From: Acheta domesticus
Taxonomy: Eukaryota > Arthropoda > Insecta > Orthoptera > Gryllidae
NCBI GenBank assembly: GCA_031308135.1
Contig: JAHLJT010009436.1
Coordinates: 119,104,678 to 119,168,677 of the forward strand
Reading direction: 5' to 3'
DNA: 64,000 nucleotides
Below, piece after piece: positions 33,608 to 47,649 of the stretch; position 1 is the stretch's first letter; every line of letters begins with the position of its first letter. Both the position numbers and the translations under genes were made by a program. Below the pieces are notes generated by a model that had not been told where the DNA came from, made no database searches, and saw only the letters and a list, made by a program, of their open reading frames with translations.

Positions 33608-36252
33608 GGGTAAAAACAAAATTAGAATAGAACATACAACACTCAAAAAAAAATTTGACATAAATTTTAAAGCAATTCATTCAAACCAATGTTTCGGACC
33701 TGATTGTTGATATTCAGTCGATAGTTCATCTATAAATTGTAAATTGCTGTAACTATCAGCATTGAGAATATGAACATTGCCAAAGCTGATTGATAAGTTT
33801 GCTCATGTGTATGTTAACATTTATAAGTAAATTATTAACTTGAAAGATAAAACACACACACACACAACATTAGATTAAAAATTATCCTCAGTTTAAAGTG
33901 AGAATTATGAAGGAAATTCATTCTATTTAAAAAAATTACATAAAAGCAAATCATCACTAAGGATGTTTATGTAATTGAAGAAATGTTTCAGGATTCACTA
34001 AAAGAGACCATAAACTACAAAGTAGACCATCCTACAATAGTACTGATGTCATAATTTAACTTTCCACCACTGTCCAGAAAAGCAAATTAGAAGGTAAATG
34101 TGTAAACTTAAAACGTTAAATGTTGCAAAGTTGTCCTTCAATTGAACAACCATAAAAGACAAATAAGTCAAACAAGGATCTCCAAGTTTTCTGTATAATG
34201 TAAAGAACTAAATATTTAATTTGGGAATAAAACACTTATAAGAAACAACCTAGTATCTTAGTGGGAAATTTGATCTAAAATTTAATATAATATTAAAAAT
34301 AACAATTAATATTATTAATAATTTATTATTATTAAAAATAACAATATTATTATTATTAAAAGTAACAATATTAATATTATTATTATTAAAAGTACAATAT
34401 TATTATTATTATTATTAAAAATAACAATTAATATTATTATTCTCTGAGATTAAACACATTCTAAAACATCTTCTTAATTCTTTTGGGAAGATGAGACCTC
34501 AAATAAATAAAAACCATATGCATAATAAGAAATGCAGGATGGAGTTGTCATGAAACTCTATCAACACCTTCACACTTCACACTTTATAAGACACTGCAGG
34601 ACATTCTGGAAAAAGCAAGGATATTCTCTTACTTTCATGAAGCAAGTGAATATCTTCCTGAGGGACACAGAAATCATAAAAACATGAAAGATGCTTTGTA
34701 ACATCTACTTCCTTGATTTATTTAGCTCATATCCCATTAGATGAACACCCCTCTCACATAATCATATGTGGTAAATTAATAGTCAGGACTATACCGGGTA
34801 TGTAAATATTACTGATATTATCGTTTCTCATCCCTGTTCCAGGTGCCTTGAAAGAGCCTAATCCTATGAATGAAACTGAAAAAATCAGAGAGAGAGAGGA
34901 GATAGTGAGAGAGACAGAGACAGAGAGGTGGTCCTTATTGCATCAAAAGATTTCAGAAGGCAGTTGGATTGTTCAGACCCTGTAAATCAATAGTTGTTTG
35001 TTCAGCATTTTGTCCAAAGATATTTTTGCTCATGTGTATGTGTACTGTACATATGTATATTAATCCAGTTGTTTGTTATTTCATTCAAGATTGAACACAA
35101 AATATTTCAAAATACTCTATACAAAAAAATATATCACATGATTTCATTCATTAAAATTGCAAAGCAAATTACAGTCTTGGGACATCACCCTTCACAATAA
35201 CAACCACTTTGTTGGATAATGACTATTTCTTCCTGGACTTGAATGATAAAGAAAAAAGCAAGAGTAAAATGTACGTCCTAAATTTGAGTTCCGAAAAATG
35301 AATTATTTCTCACCTACATTGTAGCATACAATTCTCCATAATAAACAAAGTTTTCTTATGTATACTGAATATTGGCAAGATTGCAACATGGATTTAAGAG
35401 GAGAAAAATATTTTTTGATAAAACAAATAATCAAAAAGATTTTACAATTTTTAATTGATCATAAAGAGAAAATGTCTCAAAAAATAAATATAAATTAAAT
35501 TAAAAAACACATTGGACATGAATATACAGGTTCTTGAAAGGACTTGGAAGAGCAGCTCTTTCTTTTCCTTGTAAACCAAATAGTAATGATTTTATATTTG
35601 CAAGTACCAATTGAGTCAAAGAAACTAGTACACTTTATTAATTACAGCATAGCATTACCAATGATATTGTTGCAAAAGTAAACTTACAATCACTTCAGCA
35701 ACATTCCAGAGACTTAAAGTCACCCATAATATTGGGTGAAAAAGTAACATTTTGGAAAATAAATCATCACCCACCACTCTCACACATGGAAGCAATACAC
35801 TCTCTAAACAAGACAGTTCAGCATGAGTTTATCATTACTTTATCTGCACACAGTGGGTCATGAACTCAAAGGTCAACTCTGAATCAGAGAGCAAGTTACA
35901 AAAAGACACCATACTATTTCCCATTCAAGACAACACATCAAATTTCTTTTTTATTTTCATATCTTTCAACAAATCTTGTGTACATGAATATAATAATAAA
36001 CAGCATATTAAAGGTTTCAAATTAGATGAAATAATTTCAATCTGATAATTCTGAACAATATTTTCAGCAGCATTCTTTGTTTAACTAACGTGAAAAATTA
36101 TAGATTAAAACCACTGTATTCTTTTCTTTCTCTGATTTAATAATGTAATTTTGTTAAAAACATTAGTCCAATTCTGCTTGGAAAATATGAATAGTTGCAT
36201 TGAGATTTTGTTCTTTGCAATGCAGATGTTTACACAAAATCTGCGAAACGGT
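33608..36252. other. Intergenic region 3' of COX18
   Basis: AT-rich and without a recognisable gene. A GA-rich patch lies at 34,890-34,930. On the minus strand AATAAA lies near 35,950, about 300 bp past the COX18 stop, and could end its transcript. Confidence 0.45.
34290..34440. repeat. ATT-rich tandem repeat
   Basis: Four to five units of TTAAAAATAACAATATTATT type, with a variable number of ATT triplets in each. Confidence 0.75.
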
Positions 36253-36444
36253 CTACTTAGGAGGGTGAGGTGGAGCTGTCAAGCCAAGGCGAGTATAGTA
36301 GCTGTGTATAAATATGTCTGTATGGTGTTTTTGGAGACCAAGTGGTTGAGGAATACCAACAAAACTGCGAACACGAGGTGAGAGAAGAATGAAGATGTGA
36401 AATAGTCCTACTGTACTTGAAGTAAGCCAATACAGGGTAAGACA
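36253..36444 (-). CDS. COX18: COX18 exon 6 (last exon)
   Basis: Acceptor TTGTTACAG. CLTLYWLTSSTVGLFHIFIL, LLSPRVRSFVGIP, then a polar tail ending at TAG (36,253-36,255). The last transmembrane helix and the SP-x-V-R...GIP block are typical of COX18. Confidence 0.88.
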   Translation of the reverse strand, partial: CLTLYWLTSSTVGLFHIFILLSPRVRSFVGIPQPLGLQKHHTDIFIHSYYTRLGLTAPPHPPK

Positions 36445-39400
36445 CTGTAACAAAAAAACAGTACAATTGTTACTCAGATACATCTTGAAACTACAATCCC
36501 TCTAGAAATGAAGTTCTATGTGAGAAAAATTCTACCAAAGAAATTCTCTTAACCAACCTAAAAAATTAAACTTATTAAAAATAATTTTCAATCATGTATG
36601 CCAATTAATCTAAACATTGAAACTGAATTTTACTCACAAAAAACATAACAATTTCTTTTAAATAATGATTATAATACAATAATAATTATCACCATAACCT
36701 TAGAATAAAAAAATATTTATTTAAATAGCTTCATATAAATTGCTTAGACAAGACCGACCATCTTGAATTAAAAAAAATTAACCAAGCAAGTTTTTTGTAA
36801 GTTTTTAACTTAGAATATTATAATTTTGAATTTACATGTAAGTAAGTAATGAATATTAATAACTACACAGACCATTGCTATTCTTGTTCACTTGATCAGG
36901 AAAGAAAAAAAAAAATTATAAAACAGTATATATTGTCACTTTTTAATTTCTTTACTCAATTTCATCTTATTTATCAATTTCAATGTGATTAATAAAACCT
37001 ACTGATGGAACAGAAGCAGCAAGATGAACTCATAGCAATGCTGACTCCACGGAAAATATTGGTAGAATCTTTTGAAATTTGCCAGATTGTTTAATTCTTG
37101 ACAAATTCTGTATCTGAAAAAATAAACACAATCTTATCATCTACATATTTATTTCTAAGTTCCTGAATCATGACACTATTCAATAATCACAAAGTACAGT
37201 ATAAACTATTTAAAATAAACTCAAGAGAACAAGCACTTTCTGTCATTACATGGAGTGTATGGGTTATAAGGGTTATAAGGTAAACCAATCAAGCCTAAGT
37301 AATGATACATACTTAATAATTACTCATTATAAAGAGTTAATACTATAGTACACTTACTTACTTCTATTATAGTTAGATTAACAAGTCCTAGCATAACCGG
37401 AAGAATCCATGTACTGTCTGAAAGAAGTAAATTGTGGAACCACAGGGCTCCACCTCCACTTAGTTCCCAAGCTGTCACCTGTGCGCTAATTGGAAAATAT
37501 AAGATAACTATGCCAATAGTCTCAAACTTACATGCATTATCATAAATACTCATTGAAATACAGTATCAACACAATCTTTCAAACTGTATATTATTTTAAA
37601 TAACATTAAAAAATACTTTATTTACAGAGAAAAGTATAATTTTTAATTTAGTTTCAATAGATTTAGTTTTCTCCCTAACATCTTTTAAAATATAGAAATG
37701 TAGTAGCCATTAAATATGAGAACTTTCTGAAAGTTCACAAGTGAAAATTAATAACTTTTTATTAAAAAATTCAACTCAAATTTAATTAAATGAACATTTC
37801 AAAAAAGGTCCCTCAAAGGATACCTCATTACGATTGATTTTTCATTTCTGCTTCTTGAAAGGTGCTGAGTTTGTAATATATTTTTATATTTCATTACAGT
37901 CATAACTAACCATTGGACGTTCAGGAAAATGCCTATTTTATGTTAATGAACATAGTTCTTTAAAGTTTTATACTGTACATAGAGGTTATGAAAAATCAAC
38001 TAATTTATTAAGTTTATTTTGCCTGTTTTGACATGGATGCCTCTTTAGGTAAATTTATCAAAAAAATTTTTTTTGAATTATTTGTATCTTATCTAATTTA
38101 AAACATTTTCAGTTTTTATAATGACAATAGCTGTTCTAATTGTTACAAACCTCTGTTTTGCCTACAATGAAAGTCAATTAAGTTTAAATGTGACCATTCT
38201 AATCTTTGCAGCCCAATTCTTTTGAACTCTCTTGGGTGAGAGCTGGCCCAGATTAGCAATTCAACCAAAACTCTCTAGGTGTCAAGTTGATAACTCCGAC
38301 TTCCCAACATTGATGTCTTATTGTCCCAGACGTTCTTCTAAGGTATGAAAGGCTCCAATAACTCAGAGTTGACAAATAGGTTATGGAAGTTATACCAGTT
38401 ATGGAAGTTAAAGAAAATTAGATATTTGTTTTGGTCATTATTTTAGGTTTGTAAATTATAATTTTATTTGTTTTTTGTCCAAAATTTTTGCAAATCCATT
38501 TTTCTGCCATATTTTGTTTATATACAATATTTTGTTATTTTTAGTTACACATGCAATGAAATATAATAGTGGTTTCTCTCCTCGTATTTTGAGTTTTTGT
38601 TGCTGTAAAACCTTGCTTATTTTTAATTTTTTAGGGCCTTTTTAGATTTTAAAACATAAATTTCTACAGCCATAACATTCAATGAGAAAAATAACATACT
38701 GGATAAGATGTTACTGGATCTGGTGTGGGTAGCATAAAAACCAAATTGCGCAGAGACAATGACAAGCTTATCCACATTGGCACTTGCACTAACATAAGTA
38801 ATCCAGCTTTAGCTGGATGACAGTTCTCTTTTACTATCATTTCTCTCCATTGCTTTTTCATCTGTTTAAAAGGCATTTCTTCATTAGAATAGAATGAAAA
38901 CAAGGTTATCAGACATGCTTTTTAATCACCAACTATACAAACAGAATGAATGTAGACAGCGTTTGCTTGTTTTTCTGTCCAATTGAACTTCTTACAGCTA
39001 AACTTGTTTCTCTGCCCATTTCTTTTGAAATCTCTTTCAATTGTAACTAAGAATATCCAACTTTGCCAGTATATAAACTCTGTAACGTAAGAAAACATGA
39101 GTTTCCCATATGGAGTATGGGGAACATCTACATAAATCATATGGCAATATATAGGTTCAATGCCTGAGTTTGTTCATTGAAAGCCACATATTACCTATAA
39201 AGGGCCAATGGAAAAGTTATTGTCCGTTCGGAGTACCATGTGGTCATAACAATAGTTGCCCACCAAGACATGCATGAAATGTCATGGACATGGAAGTAAG
39301 AGCTCTTGGGCATATAAAACTGGGGGACTATCGTACATTCCCTTATAAAGCCAACCTTGTCCTGATATATCTATTTGTTCTTCCGAAAAAATTCCTTGCA

Positions 39401-39681
39401 CTGATGTGAAGAACAGTACCCTTCCTTCCAGATAAATTGGACATAATAATCCTTTCATTTAATGGCTTTGAGGAGAAGCTAGCTGACTCATTTTTATAAA
39501 TACATTTTCTGCCCAAGAAGTTACTTGAACAAACATGTGTGCTTAACCTCGCTTTTGGAGATCCATTACAAAATAAATATGAATTGTTTCTAATTCTGTG
39601 TTTTAAGATGTAAGACAAGTATATATTAGATGTATCATTCACTAATAGCTGCCGGCAATGTCCGCTGATGTGATGAAACAT
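36253..39681 (-). CDS. COX18: COX18, mitochondrial inner-membrane insertase (Oxa1/YidC family)
   Basis: Six exons: 39681-39195, 39079-38943, 38861-38700, 37478-37362, 37113-37003 and 36444-36253. COX18 inserts the C-terminal tail of mtDNA-encoded COX2 across the mitochondrial inner membrane. Family marks in order are HDISCMSWWATIVMTT and TFPLALYR, WTEKQA, then ENCHPAKAGLLMLVQVPMW, GGGALWFHNLL...DSTWILP, VPS/CLTLYWLTSS and LLSPRVRSFVGIP. The Ser/Arg-rich, acid-poor N-terminus suits a mitochondrial targeting sequence. All splice phases agree once five one-base shifts are allowed (one in exon 1, two each in exons 2 and 5). With those, it is about the family's usual length. Divergent to gcl. Confidence 0.88.
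37003..37113 (-). CDS. COX18: COX18 exon 5
   Basis: 111 bp. IQNLSRIKQSGKFQKIL, NIFRGVSIAM and VHLAASVPS align in order with the family but in alternating frames: one base missing, then one extra. An in-frame TGA appears without that allowance. Ends CCATCA/GTAGGT. Confidence 0.75.
37362..37478 (-). CDS. COX18: COX18 exon 4
   Basis: 117 bp, phase 0 to 0. VTAWELSGGGALWFHNLLL, then DSTWILPVMLGLVNLTIIE, the conserved D-S-T-W-I-L-P start of a transmembrane helix. Confidence 0.88.
38700..38861 (-). CDS. COX18: COX18 exon 3 (NCHP motif and transmembrane segment)
   Basis: 162 bp, phase 0 to 0, bounded by AAACAG/ATG and CCA/GTATGT. MKKQWREMIVKENCHPAKAG then LLMLVQVPMWISLSLSLRN, an insertase transmembrane helix. 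Confidence 0.88.
38943..39079 (-). CDS. COX18: COX18 exon 2 (matrix coiled region)
   Basis: Reads VYILAKLDILSYN, then LKEISKEMGRETSLAVR, then KFNWTEKQANAVYIHS in three frames. Adding one base after TACAA and one after GTAAGA makes the exon continuous and sets the 3' phase to 0, as exon 3 needs. Confidence 0.8.
39195..39681 (-). CDS. COX18: COX18 exon 1 (targeting sequence and first conserved block)
   Basis: Start at 39681 (MFHHISGHCRQLL). The frame with the N-terminus stops at about 39,343. The frame with GFIREC...SSYFHVHDIS and SWWATIVMTTWYSE takes over at about the same place, so one base is missing near 39,345-39,355, or a very short intron lies there. Donor CTTTATAG/GTAATA, phase 2. Confidence 0.75.
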
Positions 39682-40263
39682 ATCGGAGAGGTATTGTTTA
39701 CAAACACCTCACAGCTGGAGGGGCAAAACATTGCCGTCACATGGTATTTGCATTTGCAGTAGACCAACCATGCAACTTCTAAACTACAAAATTTATCTTC
39801 AGATCTTCAGGTAGTTTTAATGGGTGATAGATATTGTTGTTTGATTGACAAACATATTCTTTAGATTTAGAACCTTATGTGTTAAATACTTGATTGATAT
39901 TCAATGCCAATGAACGAATTTTGAAAGACGGCAATGTTAATGTCACTTCCCAGTTACGTTTTCAGTGTTTCCTGAACTGCAAAATAAGAGTGTTGTCATC
40001 CTTTTTTTTAGACTAGCGGGTGGAAGGAGTTGTGGGTGTGCTATTCTGCACTTTCTCCCCGTAGAAAGGCATTGGGTGTCCGGAAGTATTAACTTGTGAC
40101 ATACGGTTTCTAAATAATACTTTAGTGGTGGTCAAGTCAACGTTCGTCGATGATTTAGTTGAGAGCTGAAAATAGTCATGTGAAATTGTGTGTGGATTCG
40201 TATTTATTGTGAACTTAATGAGTGTGTAAGTGTTTTTTAAACTGGGGAACATTACCAGTGATC
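39682..40263. promoter_or_regulatory. Shared divergent 5' region of COX18 and gcl
   Basis: Start codons of the two genes face apart across 582 bp. The tract has no clear TATA box in either direction and no coding signal, so it must hold both 5' UTRs and both promoters. Confidence 0.6.
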
Positions 40264-40424
40264 ATGGGTGAAAGTTGGAGCAAAATATTCACTGATTATT
40301 CATCTTCGCGAATGGGTGAAACGGTCCGCTCATGGGTCGGCAGAAAACGTAAGCGCGATGATGACAGTGATTCTCAATCGGAATCAAATCTCGTGTTGGA
40401 GAAGACTATGCGAACACCGAAGAG
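40264..40424 (+). CDS. gcl: gcl exon 1
   Basis: ATG at 40264 chosen because MGESWS gives the N-terminal MG of the family; an upstream in-frame start codon would add unrelated residues. Ends CCGAAGAG/GTATTT, phase 2. Confidence 0.8.
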
Positions 40425-43400
40425 GTATTTAGTTATTAATTTATGTTAATAATTTTAATGATTCTCATGATACTGATTCTCATGATGTCAGCGGTGCCAT
40501 CAAGATATTTTATGAGGAGACCTAGAGAAGTATTCAGCTGATGTGATGTTTTCTCATAAAAACTTTTTCATTTATGCTGAATGAAAATGGTATTATTATT
40601 TGTAGATTTATCGTTATTTATAACGTATTCATTTGAGATAGTGAATGACTTTCATTACTCTAGTAAATTAGTAAAATAAATATTGTTGAATATATGTCAT
40701 CAGCTTGTGAGGGGGCTGATGCCCCCTGAGGGGAGTTGATGTCCACCCCCCTTGAAAGCACCACGTTGTTGTCACTATTTAAGACGAAAACAATAGGTTT
40801 TATATATGTCATATACATATTGCTTGTCAATTTTTTTTTTGTTTCTGAATGTTTAAGTGTGTATTGATGCTGAAGTGAATTAATTTTTCAGGAAAAAACT
40901 TGCATCTACAGCCCAATATATTTATCAAGCATTATTTAAAGAAGGAAAAAACAGTGACATAAAAGTTCTTGCTCTTGGGAAATTATGGAAACTACATAGG
41001 ATATCTTGTGTCAGGTATTTAAATGTGAATGATATGTTATTAGTTTTTGAGTGATGAGCAAATCTGTTTAATTTTAATAATAATATAAATTCATTTATTA
41101 ATTAAAAATATACCTTTATTTTGAAAATGTTCTTTCATTGTAGAGTCCATACTTTGCTAGCATGTTTTCTGGTGCCTGGAAAGAAGCAACTGAGGATTTT
41201 GTGAGGATTGAAATCGTAGATCCTAAGATCAATTTAGATGGTACATATTTTTTGAATGTTTAATCATTTGGTATGTGAATGAGGACTGAAATTAAGAGAG
41301 TTATATTTTTACAGCAATGTACATTGTTCTTGGGTCATTATATTTGGATGAAGTAACCCTGGAACCAGCAGATGTTGTGTCGGTGCTTGCTGCAGCCTCT
41401 CTGTTTCAGCTAGATGGACTAATAGATCAATGTACAGAAATAATGATTGAAACAATTAATACAGAGGTTAGTGTATTGATTCATTTAACATCAAAAACAA
41501 TTAAAAACTGCAACTGGTGAAGAATGTAATTTGTGGACCTGTTAAAAATATTTTCTCCTCATTTTACACAGCCCTGTTATGTAAGAATTTTGTTTCAGAC
41601 TGTATTAACATATTATGAATCAAGTTGTGAGTATGGTTTACAAAATGTTAAGAGGCATGCTTCAGTGGCTACTTGTCAATCTTCTATGCCATGTATGTGA
41701 TTGTCCAAAGAAGCTAGTTCAAATCGGGTAGGTTTTTATTGTTAACTCATTACGGTGTTTATTTCAAAAGGAAATAAACATTACTTTCCTTTATTTATTG
41801 AAATGTTTTTAATGTAATTTCAAGTTTTTAAACATGTAAAATTAATGTAATTTACTGCATTAAATTTTTCATCTTTTCTCATTTTATCAAATGATAAAAA
41901 TTGTGATGCCACAACATACTTTCTAGTCTTATTTGTAACTTAATTAATTTTATAATAGTACTTGAACAGGCAAAAAGAGTTTCCAAAAGAGCAAAACCAT
42001 TTGGAGAGGCTTGGACGTGAACCTAGGTAATTAAGTTCTGCAGGTAGTATCTTAACATACCAAGCTAACATCTGTGAAGACAGTCTAAATACAAGTATAA
42101 ATTATTACTTTTTATATTAAAAAAAGTATTCAATGAAAATTAGACCTGTGCTGTTTTTGTATATGTTTGTGATATTTGAGCAAAACATTTAAAGCCATTT
42201 TTGATAAAATTTTGATGTTGGAGCATCATGGAAAGAACCCCCAAAATTAAAATCTATTTCAAATTTGAAGGGCTAAGACATCAGCTAGATCAATCTGGGT
42301 ATATCAAATTTGATGAAAATCCTATGTACGTTTTGGCACTGATATTGTTCACAGAGAGAGAGATGAAGAGGCATTGTGCTGAAAATCAATTTTTTCGTTA
42401 TCTAAGGACCCATAAAACATGGATTTTGACTACGTAGCATATTAGAGAAGGTAATTTACTACATACTGGAGGCAGAAAATTCATTTTACTGGTATCGAGG
42501 GACTTAAAAAAACAGATTTTTTAGTTGAACTCTCTTTGCTGCAGCAATACAATACATTCTCTATTCTACAAAGTAGTGTATGAGAAAGTTATAAATATCC
42601 GTCATAAAATATCAAGATATAACCTAAAACTCTGTATTTTCATATTGTTATGTATTAATACTACACTTGTACTTTATATTTACTTGTAGAATAATTTTAA
42701 ACATACCATGCTGGGTGAAAATTGGTCATATTCTTCAGGGGGGAAAATGGAAAACCAAAATAAACAGCACCCAGACACTGATGAATTGTCTGTAATTGAT
42801 GAATGTACGTGTTGATTACTGAAACAAGTACTATCTTTACTTTTACAGCACAGTCTGGATGAATCCTATACTTACATTTTTTTTAAGTAGTCAATGACAT
42901 TATGTCATGGTTACATCTCCTGCCTTGTAAAATGGATCTTTTGAACAGTGGTAAGCGCATTTCTGAAGCCATGACCCTTATTGAGAAGGATGTTCCAGAA
43001 TTAATTAAAATCCATTTTATAAGGCATTTTATTCCATTTTCCATTTTATAAGGCAGGTGGTGTAATTATGACCTAATGCCATCAGCCACATTAAAAAACT
43101 CGAAGTATAAGAATCATTGTTAGAAAGTTTTCTTTTCCAGTTTCTTTGTTTTTTTCCACTCTTGGGAATCATAATGAAGCTTCTGTATGTTGATTGTGCC
43201 CCTGCCACAGTCAGATTAATACTTTTCAATCTGGAGGACTAATACTCACATCTGGAGACATCATACTGTCTAGAGGGGGAGGGGCGGATCCTTAGCAATC
43301 CCTCCCTAAAAATTGGAAAAGAAATAAACTTTCTATTATTGTGAATAATATATTGTTTTTGAACTATTAAGTTCATTTTTTTTCCAGTGTGGATCTTATG

Positions 43401-46400
43401 ACACAATTGGTAAAATCTCCTGATCTTTTTGTTATGCAAACTGAATTCTCAGTCTATGCCCTTCTTCGGTACTGGGTATATCTGCATGTCGCACCTCAAT
43501 GGGAAGGAGGCTCTATTCAGGAAGCTTTGATTGCTTCCCAATTATACTTTCAAGAAAGAGATGGTAGGCTTAATATTTGTACCATGAATTAATTATTGCA
43601 TTGATTTTGGTTCTTATTACAATATAGTGTTTTTCAACTATTGTTGGAAACTTGTTCTTGGATGTTTTATGTGCATGCTGTAACAAAGAATCTGTCTGTT
43701 CCTCTTTATCAATATTCATGTTGATAAATCTTTTTTTTTTTCTTTCTTTTTTTTTTTTTTAATTGGATGTCCTGTGCAGATGATACACCATTTTTATTGA
43801 CAAGGAGGGATCTAAGTATGCACCACCATTTCGTGCACTTCGCCTTCGACACTTGGTAGATCACCATACAGATGTTCAGCTTTTGCACTCTGAGCATGTA
43901 CTACCGCCTTCTTGGTTACACCCTGCTATATACAACAACTGGAATCTTATGTTGCGCATAGATCAAGGCATTGATAGGGGGTATGTTTTAACAAGAACAG
44001 TCCGTTTATCTTCGGCTATAATATCAAGAAATAATGCCTATTAAAAAGTGTATTCTTATTCATAGTGCAAAAGAATTAACATTTGAAGAATTCAGTGCTG
44101 ATTGTCTTCGTTGTGGACGTGTTATACACAATGAAACAGAGCATGTGTGGCGATGGACAGGTTTTAATTTTGGTCTCGATCTTGTTTTGGACTTGTGATG
44201 GCAGAGTACTCAAAGTCAAAAGGAATCACGCTCTGATTCTGAAGTTATGTTGAGTATGCAGCAGAGACGGCATTTCATGTTCAGGTTAGTGCTAGTTTTC
44301 TATAATGAAACATGAACTTTTAACGATTTGAAAATTATATAATCATGCTTTATAAGTTTTCAAGGGTATGTCTTTCTTGCATGTTTGTGCATATGTATAC
44401 CCCAAAACATTCACTTATCTACATATAGTATGAAACAAAGTAAGGTGAGTTTCACCATTTATGACTCAAGAACGGCTGGACCAATTTTAATGATCTCTGT
44501 TTTGTTGGATTCATCTCTGCCCTGATTAGCAGAATAACAAATAAAATGTCAGACAAATGGTGCTAGATGGAGCTATAGAATAGAAAATTCATGTCAAATG
44601 CAACACGCTATACTCCGTAGAATTTTTGAAACTTTTATTAAATAACACCTAAGCCAAGTGTTCTAAGGCCTTAATAACTAAAATTTGAGACCAAAGGCCT
44701 CAAAGAAATGTTTCTTACATCGTAATCTACAGGATGAAATCTTTTTGAACATTCTATTACTTTTTGCTGGTCTGGCACTTCTCATTATTACCCCACCTGC
44801 TCAAAGACATGCAGAATCTGCAACTAAATGCAAATGAGGGGCAGAGAGACAAACACAGAGAGTCAGACAGACAGGGGCAGAGAAAGAGAGAGAGGGTGGG
44901 TTCTTGGAAAGAAATGGACACCAAGTGACAAAAATAAAAAAAGTCAATGAACATGTATATTAGAGAGCTTAAATGTTTTTTTAAATACTGACTTAATCAT
45001 TCAGTTATTAATTACTGAATTATTTACAGCCCTTTTTTTTCTGGAGAGCAGCATGAAAACTACTTTATCATTGCTTTAATGAGACTTTTCAAAGATACTT
45101 TTATTTAAAATTCAGGGCAATATTTATTTTTGGTGCATTGATCTGCAATGCACCAATGCATTGATCTGCATCACATTTAAAATGTGATGAGAATACTCAA
45201 TTCATATAAGAAATTGGAAATTTCAAGACCATGCATTGAGTGCACAATTGGACTCTTTTTGCAGCCAAAAAAAGCATTTTCAGCTGTACAGAAATCTTGT
45301 ACTTACATATCCAGTAACCTACAGCATTGAGCCAGAGTGCCAGTTTTCTATTCCATTGCTAGACACCAAGGTTCATATTCAAGTTATTCCATTTAGAATT
45401 TGTTGTGGGCAAAGGGGATTTTTGGGAGGTTTCCTTGTTATTCTCACAATTCCCCTATCTCTCATTCTGTTATCTTCTCCATCTTCATACTCCTTATTCA
45501 TCACATTATCATATATAATCACGATACATTTCAATATGAAAGTCATACCCAGGAGATCTTGATGCTGCCAGTTTTTAGCTTGTGGCTTTGGAACTATGGG
45601 ATCTAGGGCAGTTTCCCTGAAATCTCTGCCATACAATAATAATGGTACACACGTGATATAAACCCTTACTGTGTACAGAGCACCAATTATAAATATTTTC
45701 CAAGCATTTTTAAGTATGAAGAAAATTTCTGAAAAAGTTTCATAGAAATTGGAGGCAAGTTATTTTACACAGGTTGACATTGATTCTTAGTTGATTAGTT
45801 CAAGTAGATAACACACTCATTGGGAGATGGCAGTGGTAAACATTTGAATATATTTTTTAACAATTTATGAGATTTTTTTGTTGAGATTCATGTATGTTTA
45901 GTTATTAAATATAATTTTTTATTGTGTCATCTTTTTTTGTTTTTAAGGATCACTCTAGCATCATTGGATGAACAACGACAAATAAAGCAAACTCAATCGA
46001 CTGGCACAAAATCAATGTCATTTTTTAAAATGAAGAGGTAAATTAAATTTTATTTACTAATAGAAACCTTTATTGAAAGCAATTTCTGTGCGGTTAAAAT
46101 TTTACTGATTTAAATATTTTAAAGAAAAAGGGAGGAAAAAAAGGAGGAAATCTTTTCAACATTAATTTTCTAAAATTGTTTGTGTGATTAGTAGTAGAGA
46201 CTGAACAAAAAAGAATAGCATTAGGTGCTAAAAAAATACAAAAAAAAGGCTCTTTCCAAAACAAATTGTAGTTCATAATTTCAAAGCATCTTTATGTCTA
46301 AATATTCAACATATTCATAATTTCCATATAAATTCTGACATTATGTGGTAAGACAAGCCTGCCAAGAACTCACATGTAAATATTATCATATTTTACAGTC

Positions 46401-47618
46401 ATACAAAATTGAATAAATTCTTTAAATCCTGATAGACTTAATTGGAACTACGTAATATTTCCAAAAACATGTGGGCAACATGCTTTTTGAATACTTAATG
46501 TGACTACTGAATTCAAATGAAATAATGCTTGCTACATAATTCTTGATGCTGTAATAAATTCCACTAGGGTCTTAATCTCTGCCAATGCTCAATATATCTC
46601 AGCAGTTATTAAGAAAATAGTAATTTTTTACCCATAATAATAACCATTGATTACCCAGGTACTTAAAATTTTTTACATCTGAGTTCTATCTTTTATTAGT
46701 TAACACTTTTCAATACTAAAAACAATCTCTTCCCCATAACTGACATTGGGACATACTTAAACAGTACTAAAATGTGTGGATCAGAATCAGTTGGAAAATT
46801 GTTTTATCCCTTATGAATCATCCTACTGCTTTTTATCTGCTGAAAGTCTGAAATATCTACTATAACCTGCATACAATTTCTTCACAAAGCCTGAAATGCA
46901 TGAGGCAGTGTGAATTTTCTAATGAAATCACCCATAACTCCTATTAAATTCTAATATGTGCTGTGAAAAGAAGCAAATTAGCTGTTACTGCAAAATATCT
47001 TGTGTTTGTCATTTTATATTTCCTCGTAATCTCACGTAAAGTTTTCAATGAAGCTTCAATGATTCTGTGACCTTTTCTCGATAGTTTTGAACAAAATAAA
47101 AATACTAGTTATTTCATTTCTAATTAAACTCCATTAATTGTCTCAAAATATATAATTCATGATCTGCAATAAAAAAATAATGGACACTCTTCGAGAATGA
47201 GGTTCCATGTAATTGAAACAGGTCCAAGTGTTCACAGATTACGAAGTTAAAGTAGTGAATCAGATAAATAGGCATTTTTAAATACTACTCGAGAAAAAAA
47301 GGTTAAAATCATATTTGCTCTATATGTCTCTAATACTGTGATATGGACTCATATTAATTCATTTTTATGATCTCTTTAATAGGGAAGTAGAGGCATTTTG
47401 TCGGAGTTTGTCTCTAATGATCAACATTGATATTTTGATAGAGTTCAGTAGTTTTAAAAAAATATACCTTATTCTGATTTGATGTCGTAATTTGAAAAAT
47501 CAGGTGTGAAGTGGCAGTTAAATTAGTTGAAGATCAATTTATTTTCATAAAATAATGAAAATATATGTTTGTATCAAAAAGAGTATTAAATGTGCTTCCA
47601 AAAAAACAACAAAAAACA

Positions 47619-47649
<31 letters not shown>

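Noticed and set aside
42228..42437. Open frame MERTPKIKIY... in gcl intron 5
   Set aside because: It follows the order of the noncoding 1.6-kb repeat family, so it is a chance frame in a repeat.
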